A stretch of DNA of 64,000 bases from Pseudescherichia sp031979925 (GTDB lineage Bacteria; Pseudomonadota; Gammaproteobacteria; Enterobacterales; Enterobacteriaceae), in assembly GCF_031979925.1 (NCBI RefSeq), contig NZ_DALZFB010000015.1, positions 1 to 64,000 on the forward strand, written 5' to 3'. The position numbers were made by a program, and so were the translations under genes. Positions 7,921-15,879 of the stretch are shown in pieces (position 1 is the first letter of the stretch; each line of letters opens with the position of its first letter). Under the pieces are notes generated by a model. It was not told the DNA's origin, did no database searches, and saw nothing but the letters and a program-made list of their open reading frames with translations.

Positions 7921-9096
7921 TTAGCCCGCGTTGGCCTGCACGATATCGTTAATCAGGGTATTCACCGGCTCAAGGCCGATCTCCCGCGCGTTACTCTCGT
8001 AGGCTGGTGTGGTCCGGGCCTGGCTGGCCAACACCTGACCGTCGCTGTTGCTGGTGTCTACCGTGACCAGCGTCGACAAGCCAATACGCAGCGGATGCTG
8101 AGAGAGCTGGTTGGCATCCAACTCAATACGCACCGGCAGACGCTGAACCACTTTGATCCAGTTCCCGGTGGCGTTTTGCGCCGGAAGCAGCGAGAAGGCG
8201 CTGCCGGTACCCATATCAAGACCGACCACCTTACCGGTGTAGGTCACCTCATCGCCATAGATATCGCTGACCACGGTCGCGCTCTGGCCAATGCGCATAT
8301 GCGCCAGCTGAGTCTCTTTAAAGTTGGCATCGACCCACAGGCCAGAGGCCGGGACTACCGCCATCAGCGCGGTTGAGGGGCTGATCTGCGCGCCAGGCTG
8401 TACCGCACGACGGGAGACGTAGCCGGTCATCGGGCTGACGATCCTGGTACGCTGCAGGGCGAGCCAGGCGTTGCGTACTTCGGTCGCGGCCTGCTTCACC
8501 GCAGGCTGATCTTCCAGGCGAGTGCCAAGGATCATCGCCTGGTTAGCGTTATACTGCTGAACCGCTACGTCGAGCTGGGCCTGGGCGCTGGCCACGGCGT
8601 CGCGAGCGTGCTGAAGTTCTTCACGGCCAATCAGGTTGGCGGTACCAAGCGGCACGCGGCGGTTGAGATCGCTCTGCGCCTGGGCGAGGGCGGTCTTCTG
8701 CACCTCAATATTGGCCTGGTACTGCTTGCTGTTGATCATCAGCTGGCGGGTCTGGCGCACGCTGGAGGCCAGCTCGGTCTGCGCTTTCTCGAATGCCTGC
8801 TGAGCGTCGGTAGGATCCAGCGTGACCAGCACGTCACCCTGTTTCACAAAGTCGGTGTTGTCGGCCCAGACTTTCGTCACGCTGCCGGACACCTGCGCCA
8901 TGATTTGTACCTGGTTCCCTGCCACGTAAGCGTCGTCGGTCTCTTCGTGATGACGCAGAACTAAAAACCAGTAGATCCCATATGCCACGGCAATAACGAT
9001 AAAGAGCAAAGCCAAAATAATCAGGATGCGCTTACGCTTACCCTTCTTATTGTTGACCGGTTGCTGCGGGGTTTGACTCTCCGCATTTGCGCTCAT
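7921..9096 (-). CDS. emrA: Multidrug efflux adaptor EmrA
   Basis: A 391-residue membrane fusion protein (HlyD family) linking EmrB to the outer membrane channel TolC. It has a short Lys/Arg-rich cytoplasmic tail, one membrane helix at about residues 24-46, a barrel/lipoyl half-motif (YVAGNQVQIMAQVSGSV), a long helical hairpin, the returning lipoyl half (IVSPMTGYVSRRAVQPGAQI) and a beta-barrel. Closely colinear with E. coli EmrA (390). It is followed 5 bp later by emrB and preceded by a stable hairpin in the emrR-emrA spacer. Confidence 0.96.
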   Translation of the reverse strand: MSANAESQTPQQPVNNKKGKRKRILIILALLFIVIAVAYGIYWFLVLRHHEETDDAYVAGNQVQIMAQVSGSVTKVWADNTDFVKQGDVLVTLDPTDAQQAFEKAQTELASSVRQTRQLMINSKQYQANIEVQKTALAQAQSDLNRRVPLGTANLIGREELQHARDAVASAQAQLDVAVQQYNANQAMILGTRLEDQPAVKQAATEVRNAWLALQRTRIVSPMTGYVSRRAVQPGAQISPSTALMAVVPASGLWVDANFKETQLAHMRIGQSATVVSDIYGDEVTYTGKVVGLDMGTGSAFSLLPAQNATGNWIKVVQRLPVRIELDANQLSQHPLRIGLSTLVTVDTSNSDGQVLASQARTTPAYESNAREIGLEPVNTLINDIVQANAG

Positions 9097-9149
9097 GTTT
9101 GTTCTCCACGATCTTATTATTTCACATCGGCTGAGCCGACCTGTTCACC

Positions 9150-9174
9150 AAAAGGCCAGCACGCTGTGCTGGCC
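9150..9174 (-). terminator. Hairpin between emrR and emrA (possible attenuator)
   Basis: On the minus strand a perfect 9-bp stem GGCCAGCAC-AGC-GTGCTGGCC is followed by TTTT. It has the form of an intrinsic terminator and lies between emrR and emrAB, so it may let part of the transcripts stop after emrR and set the regulator-to-pump ratio. The short U run suggests partial rather than full termination. Confidence 0.55.
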
Positions 9175-9218
9175 TGGCAATTTCTTATTTAATCAGGATT
9201 GTCGTGCGGATCGTCGCG

Positions 9219-9749
9219 TTAGCGCAGCGCCTCGAGGATGACGTCTTGTTCATCCATCTCATCCAGGCGCGTCAGCAGCTTACGGGTAATCTTCTCAAGC
9301 TGCTCTTTCTCTTCAACGGTAAGCGAGGACCAGAGCTGATGCAGGCAGTTATGCTGCGGAGGCAGTACCTGACGTAAAAATTCATGACCTTTATCGGTCA
9401 GCTGCAGATGCAGGCAGCGGCGATCGTTATCGCTCTCACGGCGCTCGATCCAGCCGCGCTTTTCCAGTTCATCGGCGATACGGGTCGCATTAGTACGGGA
9501 CGAACCCAGCGCACAGCTCAGCTCAGAGGGTTGAATGCTGTGGTTTTCCTGAGACTCCAGCGTAATTAACGCCATAAATAACGTCTCGTTAATCCCTTGA
9601 GCTTTCAGCATCTTATTGCGGTTATCCAGCAGCTTCCCCTGCATGTGCATGCACAGACGGGTGAGGAGGATCTCGTTAAACGGGAAATCCTCATAGCGAC
9701 TGGCGCGAAATTTTAGCATTTGTTCAATGGGCGTAAACGAACTATCCAT
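9219..9749 (-). CDS. emrR: MarR-family repressor EmrR (MprA)
   Basis: A 176-residue MarR-type winged-helix repressor of the emrRAB operon, released from DNA by the pump's hydrophobic substrates such as salicylate and CCCP. The wHTH covers roughly residues 55-125 (IQPSELSCALGSSRTNATRIADELEKRGWIERR, then the DNDRRCLHLQLT wing). Same length and near-identical to E. coli MprA. An upstream extension of 35 codons is open but would read through the promoter, so the start at 9749 (MDSSFTPIEQ) is used. Confidence 0.96.
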   Translation of the reverse strand: MDSSFTPIEQMLKFRASRYEDFPFNEILLTRLCMHMQGKLLDNRNKMLKAQGINETLFMALITLESQENHSIQPSELSCALGSSRTNATRIADELEKRGWIERRESDNDRRCLHLQLTDKGHEFLRQVLPPQHNCLHQLWSSLTVEEKEQLEKITRKLLTRLDEMDEQDVILEALR

Positions 9750-9780
9750 TTTGGGCATGACCTCATTAGTTACAGCCGAT

Positions 9781-9809
9781 ATAGTAACGATAGTGACAAA
9801 TAAAGTAAA
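9781..9809 (-). promoter_or_regulatory. emrRAB promoter and EmrR operator
   Basis: Minus strand: -35 TTTACT (9809-9804), 17-bp spacer, -10 TACTAT (9786-9781). The segment TTGTCACTATCGTTACTATA within it matches, from memory, the known E. coli EmrR-binding region, with imperfect dyad halves overlapping the -10 box, consistent with autorepression. Confidence 0.75.
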
Positions 9810-9912
9810 TGTATTAATTGTGGATATACATTCAGGAACTGAAACCGTCACCAAGCGGGGGATACCTTACCACCCCCGCCGTTACCTAAGTCAACAAAAG
9901 GTCAATGAACGG

Positions 9913-11097
9913 CTACTCCGTAGCCGATTGCCGATGATAACCACGCCACCAGACCAGCAGATTGAGCAACGCCATTATGCTGCCCGCGAGGCAGACGCCG
10001 CGCCAGCCGTCGTGCTGCCAGGCGCTGGCGGAGATCAGCGACCCGGCCGCGCCGCCAATAAAGTAGCTGGTCATGTAGCCCGCAGTGAGACGGTTACGTG
10101 CCTCTGGCTTAACGCGATAGATCACCGTCTGGTTGGTGATATGAACGCCCTGTACTGTGAGATCCAGCACGATAATACCGACGATCAGCGCCAGCGCCGA
10201 GGCGTGGCCGAACCAGATGGCGATCCACGACAGCAGGAGCAGCAGCAGTCCCCAGGTGGTGGTCAGGTGCGATTTACCGCGATCCGCCAGGCTACCCGCT
10301 GGACGTGCGCCGAGCGCGCCCGCCGCGCCTGCCAGGCCGAACAGGCCGATGACGCCTTCGGAGTAGTTAAAGGGCGGGGCAGCGAGCAGGAAGGCCATAG
10401 AGGTCCAAAGGATGCTGAAGTTAGCAAAGGTGAAGCAGCCCAGCATGGCGCGGGTGCGCAGCAGCCTGTCGCGGGTAAAGAGGGAGAACACCGAGCCGAG
10501 CAGCTGGAAGTAGTTGAGGTGGTTGTCCTGCTTGACCTTGGGCAGGCCGCGCCAGAGGGCAAAGGCCATCGCCACCATCAGGACGCTCGCCACCCAGTAG
10601 ACCGTACGCCAGCCGCCGAGATTCGCCAGCAACCCGGCCACGGTGCGCGCCAGCAGGATCCCCAGCAGCAGGCCGCTCATAATGGTCCCTACCACCTTGC
10701 CGCGCTTCGCCGGTGTGGCGAGCGTCGCGGCCAGCGGCACAAGGATCTGCGCCACGACGGAAAAGAGGCCGGTGAGGGCGGTACCGAAGATCATCATTCC
10801 CAGTGACTGGCTGGAGGCGGTGATTAACATGCCGCCCGCCGCGAGCAGGGTCATCACCACGATCATCGTGCGGCGCTCAAACATATCCCCCAGCGGCACC
10901 AGCAGCAGTAGACCCGCCGCGTAGCCGAGCTGGGCGGCGGTCACGATAAAACCGGCCTGGCTGGAGGAGAGTGAAAAGGCGCGCGCGATGGTATCAAGCA
11001 GAGGCTGGGCATAGTAGTTACTGGCAACGGCGAGACCGGTAGCCACGGACATAAGCACGATCAGCGCGGGGCTGAGCGGATGGGTAGATTTAGTCAT
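9913..11097 (-). CDS. ygaY: MFS transporter, YgaY-like (intact)
   Basis: A 394-residue major facilitator permease with about 12 membrane helices and a TAKRGKVVGTIMSGLLLGILLART-like loop 4-5 region typical of drug or sugar efflux proteins. The position between proX and emrR is that of ygaY, which I recall as a broken gene in E. coli K-12; here the frame is uninterrupted. Substrate unknown. I use the ATG at 11097 (MTKSTHPLSPALI), the N-terminus I expect for the family; an ATG at 11133 would add 12 residues. Separated from the proU operon by a strong terminator. Confidence 0.82.
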   Translation of the reverse strand: MTKSTHPLSPALIVLMSVATGLAVASNYYAQPLLDTIARAFSLSSSQAGFIVTAAQLGYAAGLLLLVPLGDMFERRTMIVVMTLLAAGGMLITASSQSLGMMIFGTALTGLFSVVAQILVPLAATLATPAKRGKVVGTIMSGLLLGILLARTVAGLLANLGGWRTVYWVASVLMVAMAFALWRGLPKVKQDNHLNYFQLLGSVFSLFTRDRLLRTRAMLGCFTFANFSILWTSMAFLLAAPPFNYSEGVIGLFGLAGAAGALGARPAGSLADRGKSHLTTTWGLLLLLLSWIAIWFGHASALALIVGIIVLDLTVQGVHITNQTVIYRVKPEARNRLTAGYMTSYFIGGAAGSLISASAWQHDGWRGVCLAGSIMALLNLLVWWRGYHRQSATE

Positions 11098-11183
11098 GGA
11101 TAGAAGATCGTCAGATAAATGATTATTTATCATAACGAATCCGCCGGAGCGTGGGGAGGGATCGTGTGTCGGTTCGTGCGCTT

Positions 11184-11216
11184 GAAAAAATACTCCCCCA
11201 CCGGCTGGTGAGGGAG
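11184..11216 (-). terminator. Terminator of the proVWX operon
   Basis: Minus strand: CTCCCTCACC-AGCC-GGTGGGGGAG, a 10-bp stem with one G-U pair, followed by TATTTTTT. It stands just after the proX stop. Confidence 0.88.
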
Positions 11217-11223
11217 GGAGAAC

Positions 11224-12219
11224 TTACTGCTGAGCGGCCAGCGCCTCTTTTACCCAGCCATCAAACTGCTGCTGGTGGGCTTTGATCCAGCCATCGACGT
11301 GGCCCTGGATATCCGCTTCTGACGCTTTACCCGCGTGCATCATTGCGTTCTGGGCGTTGATGTCCGCCAGCGGCAGCTTCATGAGGGAGAACAGCTTCGC
11401 CGCCGCCGGGTTTTTCTCTGCCCAGGCTTTGTTGGCTACGATATGCATGGTGTTAACCGGGAAGCCATAGTTCATGCCGTTCGGCAGCTTGGTATCGATA
11501 TCCTTCTGCTCGCCCGGCAGAGAGGAGAACGGCACCTGTAACCAGACGACGTCGCGGCCCGGCTTCATCACGTCGCTCACCCAGTATGGAGTCCAGGTGT
11601 AATAGATGATTGGCTTACCCTCTTTAAAGCGGGCAATGGTGTCGGCCATCATCGCGGAGTAGTTACCGTGGCTAACCTCAACGGTTTTCTCCAGATCGAA
11701 GGCTTTGTTCTGGTGGTTAATCACCGCTTCACAGCCCCAGCCCGGCGAGCAGCCCATCATGTCGGCTTTACCGTCACCGTTGGTATCGAACAGTTTGGCG
11801 ATCTTTGGATCTTTCAGCTGTTCAATATTGGTGATGTGGTACTTCTCGGCGGTTTTCTTATCAACCAGATAGCCCTGAGCCGCACCGGAAACAAAGGTGC
11901 CTTCGCGGTAGAACTTCTTATCACCACCGGCGGCGGCGTACATGTCGTCATGCAGCGGCTGCCAGTTAACGGCGGTGAAGGTGGCATCGCCAGAGGCGAT
12001 AGAGGTGTAGCCAACGTTATAGTCAACTTCGCTGGTTTTATTCACGGTGTAGCCGAGCTTCTCAAGGGCGCGGCTGACCAGCAGGGTCTGGAATGACTCT
12101 TCGGAGATGGTGCTCTGCACCGGCTGAACGGTAATGCCTTTGCCTGGCAGGTCAGCGGCGAAAGTGCTGGTTGAGACAAGGGTGGCAAACGCTGTGGCAA
12201 TAAGTACGTTATGTCGCAT
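11224..12219 (-). CDS. proX: Glycine betaine/proline betaine-binding protein ProX
   Basis: A 331-residue periplasmic substrate-binding protein (OpuAC family) of the ProU osmoprotectant ABC transporter. It begins with a Sec signal peptide ending at about residue 21 (TFAA/DLPGKG). Aromatic residues expected to cage the quaternary ammonium head group by cation-pi contact are present, for example in YYTWTPYWVSD and the NYGFPVNTMHIVAN segment. Length agrees with E. coli ProX (330). A REP element separates it from proW; the operon ends just downstream in a terminator. Confidence 0.96.
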   Translation of the reverse strand: MRHNVLIATAFATLVSTSTFAADLPGKGITVQPVQSTISEESFQTLLVSRALEKLGYTVNKTSEVDYNVGYTSIASGDATFTAVNWQPLHDDMYAAAGGDKKFYREGTFVSGAAQGYLVDKKTAEKYHITNIEQLKDPKIAKLFDTNGDGKADMMGCSPGWGCEAVINHQNKAFDLEKTVEVSHGNYSAMMADTIARFKEGKPIIYYTWTPYWVSDVMKPGRDVVWLQVPFSSLPGEQKDIDTKLPNGMNYGFPVNTMHIVANKAWAEKNPAAAKLFSLMKLPLADINAQNAMMHAGKASEADIQGHVDGWIKAHQQQFDGWVKEALAAQQ

Positions 12220-12246
12220 CGTTGTTCCTTAATTATGGAGGGCTTA

Positions 12247-12276
12247 TAGGCCCGGCAGGCGTAGCGCCGCCGGGCA
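12247..12276. repeat. REP element between proW and proX
   Basis: A REP-type palindrome, GGCCCGGCAGGCG paired with CGCCGCCGGGC, in the proW-proX spacer. Such elements often block 3'-exonucleases, which would favour the upstream proVW part of the message. Confidence 0.75.
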
Positions 12277-12281
12277 AGAAC

Positions 12282-13358
12282 TTACTTAATGAAAGGGCGG
12301 GTGATTAACCCAACCGGGCCGGAGGTATACCAGCGACGGTTACCACGGCTACGGGAGTCGCGGCCAACGGCCTGGGTCAGGCGGTCAAGGATGATCGCCA
12401 GGATTACGATCCCGACGCCGCCCACGGTGGCAAGGCCCATATCGAGACGGCCGATACCGCGCAGCACCATCTGGCCGAGGCCGCCTACGGCGATCATCGA
12501 GGCGATCACCACCATCGAGAGGGCGAGCATCAGCGTCTGGTTCACACCGGCCATGATGGTCGGCATCGCCAGCGGCAGCTGCACTTTAAACAGCATCTGG
12601 CGCGGGCTGGCCCCGAACGAGCGTGAGGCTTCGATCAGATCTTCCGGCACCTGGTTAATCCCCAGGATGGTCAGACGTACGATCGGCGGCAGGGCGAAGA
12701 TAATGGTCACCACCACGCCCGGCACGTTACCGATACCGAACAGCATGACGATCGGCACCAGGTAGACAAACGCCGGGGTCGTCTGCATTGCATCCAGCAG
12801 CGGACGGATAATTTTCGCCGCCCGCGGACTGCGCGCCAGCCAGATCCCCAGCGGCAGGCCGATCACCACGCAGAAGAGCAGGGCGGTCAGCACCAGCGCC
12901 AGGGTGATCATTGCCTGCGACCAGGCACCGATCGCGCCGATCAGGATCAGCGACACCAGGGTGGCGATCCCCATGCCCGCGCTACCGAACTGCCAGGCGA
13001 TCAGCGCAAAGACCACGATGGCGACCGGGGCAGGCATGCCCAGCAGCAGCTGCTGGAAGCCGTTAAGGATATAGTCCACCGGTACGCGGATGCCCTGGAA
13101 CACCGGACGGAAGTGGGTAACCACCCAGTCGATGCCGGTAGTGACCCAGCTATCCAGCGGGATCAGCGTCTTGTGGAACGGATCCATGATATTGAAGTGT
13201 TCCGGCGCAGGCGGGGCGCTGGTCAGCCAGTCTGCGCTGCCGCTGTCCGTCGGCGCAGGAGCTGGCGTGCCCCAGGCGTCTGCGGACTGTGTAGCAGTAG
13301 TTTGTGCGGCGCTGTCCGCCGCCTCGGTGGTTCCCCACGGATTAGATTGATCAGCCAT
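12282..13358 (-). CDS. proW: Glycine betaine ABC transporter permease ProW
   Basis: A 358-residue inner membrane permease of the ProU system. A long, Ala/Thr/Ser-rich cytoplasmic N-terminus (about 60 residues) and an amphipathic region precede the membrane core of roughly seven helices from about residue 95; the EAA coupling loop with the ATPase is seen as EASRSFGASPRQMLFKVQLP. Four residues longer than E. coli ProW, in the variable N-terminus. The start codon lies 8 bp inside proV, indicating translational coupling. Confidence 0.95.
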   Translation of the reverse strand: MADQSNPWGTTEAADSAAQTTATQSADAWGTPAPAPTDSGSADWLTSAPPAPEHFNIMDPFHKTLIPLDSWVTTGIDWVVTHFRPVFQGIRVPVDYILNGFQQLLLGMPAPVAIVVFALIAWQFGSAGMGIATLVSLILIGAIGAWSQAMITLALVLTALLFCVVIGLPLGIWLARSPRAAKIIRPLLDAMQTTPAFVYLVPIVMLFGIGNVPGVVVTIIFALPPIVRLTILGINQVPEDLIEASRSFGASPRQMLFKVQLPLAMPTIMAGVNQTLMLALSMVVIASMIAVGGLGQMVLRGIGRLDMGLATVGGVGIVILAIILDRLTQAVGRDSRSRGNRRWYTSGPVGLITRPFIK

Positions 13359-14553
13359 TGTTTGCCCCCTCGCGATCTAAAGCCTGCAGCAGCATCCGTT
13401 TTGAGATGATGCCGACGTACTGTTGCTCCTCACCCACTACCGGCACGGCACAGGGTGCCTGACCTACATGGGAGAGCAGTTCGCTAAGCGGCGTCTCTGC
13501 GTCGACCGGAGCCGGAGAGTCAATTAATGCCGCGTCGATGCCCTGCTGCTGGCTGAGCGCCGCCTTCAGGGAGTCGATGGAGACCGTACCGACAAACTTG
13601 TTGCCGCGCTCGATGACGTAGCCATATTCGCGGTCCTCGTCCTCCAGCAGCTTCAGCGCCGAGCGCGGGCCGAAGCCGGGGGCTTTACGCAGCAGGCCAA
13701 CCGGGCTGCGGCGGGCAATATCCTTGGCGCTAAAGACCTGGCTGATGTCCACCCCGCGGAAGAAGGTACGCACGTAGTCGTTGGCCGGGTTGTTGAGGAT
13801 CTCATCCGGCGTGCCGACCTGCACCACTTCACCGCCCTGCATAATGGCGATGCGATCGCCGATGCGCATGGCTTCGTCGAGGTCATGGGAGATAAAGACA
13901 ATGGTGCGCTGCTGGCGGGACTGGAGCTTCACCAGCTCGTCCTGCATCTCGGTACGGATCAGCGGATCGAGAGCAGAGAACGCTTCGTCCATCAGCAGAA
14001 TATCGGGGTTGATCGCCAGGGCGCGGGCAAGGCCCACACGCTGACGCATGCCGCCGGAGAGTTCATCCGGATAGGCGTGGGCGTAATTCTCCAGCCCTAC
14101 CTGACGCAGCGCATCCAGCGCTTTAGTCTGGCGCTCGCCCGCAGGCACTCCCGCTAATTCCATACCAAACGCCGTATTGTCCAGTACGGTCATGTGTGGC
14201 ATTAGCGCGAATGACTGGAAGACCATCGCAATCTTTTTCCTGCGCACCTCGCGAAGTTCGGCGTCGGAGATTTTGGCGATATCGACGCCATCAATCAGCA
14301 CCTGGCCGCGGGTGGGTTCAATCAGGCGATTGAGAAGGCGAACCATGGTCGATTTCCCCGAACCGGAGAGCCCCATGATGACGAAGATCTCGCCTTCTTC
14401 AATGGCCAGACTGGCGTTGATAACGCCAAGGGATAGCCCTGTTTTTTCCAGAATTTGTGCTTTCGAAAGTCCTTTTTCGATATATTTGAACGCCCGCTGC
14501 GGGTTATCGCCAAATATTTTATAGAGGTTCTTTACTTCGAGTTTAATTGCCAT
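13351..14553 (-). CDS. proV: Glycine betaine ABC transporter ATPase ProV
   Basis: The 400-residue nucleotide-binding subunit of ProU. Walker A is GLSGSGKST (residues 61-69), the ABC signature is LSGGMRQRVGLARAL, and Walker B is ILLMDEAFSALD. A tandem CBS pair occupies about residues 285-400, the part thought to sense ionic strength in this family. First gene of proVWX. In E. coli the 5' part of proV carries H-NS-binding downstream elements; I cannot test that here. Confidence 0.96.
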   Translation of the reverse strand: MAIKLEVKNLYKIFGDNPQRAFKYIEKGLSKAQILEKTGLSLGVINASLAIEEGEIFVIMGLSGSGKSTMVRLLNRLIEPTRGQVLIDGVDIAKISDAELREVRRKKIAMVFQSFALMPHMTVLDNTAFGMELAGVPAGERQTKALDALRQVGLENYAHAYPDELSGGMRQRVGLARALAINPDILLMDEAFSALDPLIRTEMQDELVKLQSRQQRTIVFISHDLDEAMRIGDRIAIMQGGEVVQVGTPDEILNNPANDYVRTFFRGVDISQVFSAKDIARRSPVGLLRKAPGFGPRSALKLLEDEDREYGYVIERGNKFVGTVSIDSLKAALSQQQGIDAALIDSPAPVDAETPLSELLSHVGQAPCAVPVVGEEQQYVGIISKRMLLQALDREGANNG

Positions 14554-14620
14554 GCAATAAAAAGGTTCCCGTATTTATTTATATCAATAACAATCCTGAT
14601 GGAAATAATGACCGGGCTAT

Positions 14621-14648
14621 ACCCTAGCACAGTGAGAATCTGAGACAA
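14621..14648 (-). promoter_or_regulatory. proU P2-like promoter
   Basis: Minus strand: -35 TTGTCT (14648-14643), 16-bp spacer, -10 TAGGGT (14626-14621), about 68 bp before the proV start codon. Both hexamers and the spacing closely match the osmotically controlled sigma-70 promoter P2 of E. coli proU as I recall it (TTGCCT/TAGGGT). A leader of about 60 bases follows. Confidence 0.75.
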
Positions 14649-14906
14649 CCCTCAATTGCACTCTGGCATGGAAATTGCCGAACCGCGAACGGCGCGACTT
14701 CCAGTGATATAAGGGCCTGGCGGCGATATGCGAGGGGCGCAATTTTTTTGTTACGGCAACGGAAATTACTCCGAATTTAGACAATTCAGAGGAATAATTA
14801 GCAGGGGTTAACAGTAAGCTACAAAGAAATAAATTTGTAATATGAATGACGGTTTTGGGAAATATCCTGGCGGCCCGGGCCGAAATAGGGGCCGCCGAAA
14901 TAGCAA
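14649..14906. other. Intergenic region upstream of proU
   Basis: With the promoter, 353 bases separate proV from nrdF. This part is partly AT-rich, as expected for an H-NS-regulated proU control region. It contains an 8-bp inverted repeat GGCGGCCC/GGGCCGCC (14869-14896) just after the nrdF stop, which could end the nrd transcript although no good U run follows. I see no gene in it. Confidence 0.5.
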
Positions 14907-15869
14907 TTAAAAATCCCAGTCCGCGTCTTCGGTTTCCACCGCTTTGCCCATCACGTAGGAGGAGCCGGAGCCGGAGAAAAAGTCATGGTTTTCATCGGCG
15001 TTGGGTGACAGCGCCGCCAGAATAGCCGGGTTCACGTTGGCCATCTCCGGTGGGAACAGCGCCTCGTAGCCGAGGTTCATCAACGCCTTATTGGCGTTGT
15101 AGCAGAGAAACGCTTTCACCTCCTCTTCCCAGCCGGTTCCCGCGTAGAGCGCCTCGGTGTAAGCCAGCTCGTTATCGTAGAGATCCATCAGCAGATCGAG
15201 GGCGAAATTTTTCAGCGCTTCCCGCTCGCCAGCATCCACTTTTTCCAGCCCGCGCTGGTACTTATAGCCAATGTAGTAGCCGTGCACCGCTTCATCACGA
15301 ATGATCAGCCGGATGAGATCGGCGGTGTTGGTCAGCTTGCCCCGGCTGGACCAGTACATCGGCAGCCAGAAGCCGGAGTAGAACAGGAACGACTCCAGAA
15401 AAACGCTGGCGATCTTCTTCTTCAGCGGCGCGTCGGCGGCGTAGTGCTGCAGAATAATCTGCGCCTTACGCTGGAGCGGGGCGCTCTCCTCGCTCCATGC
15501 GTAGGCGGCGTCCACGTCGCTGGTCTGGCAGAGGGTGGAGAATATTGAGCTGTAGGAGCGGGCGTGCACCGCCTCCATAAAGCTGATGTTGGACATCACC
15601 GCCTCTTCGTGGGGCGTAATGGCATCTGCCATTAGCGCCGGTGCGCCGACGCCGTTCTGAATGGTGTCCAGCAGCGTCAGGCCAGTGAAGACGCGGATCG
15701 TTAGCTGCTGCTCGGCGTGGCTTAGCGTTTGCCAGGCGGGAATATCGTTCGACAGCGGCACCTTCTCCGGCAGCCAGAAGTTGCTGGTCAGCCGGTTCCA
15801 GACCTCCAGATCCTTATCGTCCTGAATAGTGTTCCAGTTAACGGCGCTAACCCGTGATAAACGGCTCAT
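14907..15869 (-). CDS. nrdF: Class Ib ribonucleotide reductase beta subunit NrdF
   Basis: The 320-residue radical-generating subunit, using a dimanganese (or diiron) tyrosyl-radical cofactor, partner of NrdE. Metal ligands are visible in HEEAVMSNISFMEAVHARSYSS and in the EAVHGYYIGYK helix. The tail VETEDADWDF is the peptide that docks on NrdE. Start at 15869 (MSRLSRVSAVNW) follows E. coli NrdF (319); the open frame continues 37 codons upstream into nrdE but with unlike sequence. It lies 10 bp after nrdE. This enzyme serves under iron limitation and oxidative stress. Confidence 0.96.
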   Translation of the reverse strand: MSRLSRVSAVNWNTIQDDKDLEVWNRLTSNFWLPEKVPLSNDIPAWQTLSHAEQQLTIRVFTGLTLLDTIQNGVGAPALMADAITPHEEAVMSNISFMEAVHARSYSSIFSTLCQTSDVDAAYAWSEESAPLQRKAQIILQHYAADAPLKKKIASVFLESFLFYSGFWLPMYWSSRGKLTNTADLIRLIIRDEAVHGYYIGYKYQRGLEKVDAGEREALKNFALDLLMDLYDNELAYTEALYAGTGWEEEVKAFLCYNANKALMNLGYEALFPPEMANVNPAILAALSPNADENHDFFSGSGSSYVMGKAVETEDADWDF

Positions 15870-15879
15870 CCTCTTCTCC

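Noticed and set aside
9727..10806. 359-codon plus-strand frame
   Set aside because: Antisense to ygaY and the start of emrR; composition rich in Gln/Arg/Ala and no family resemblance.
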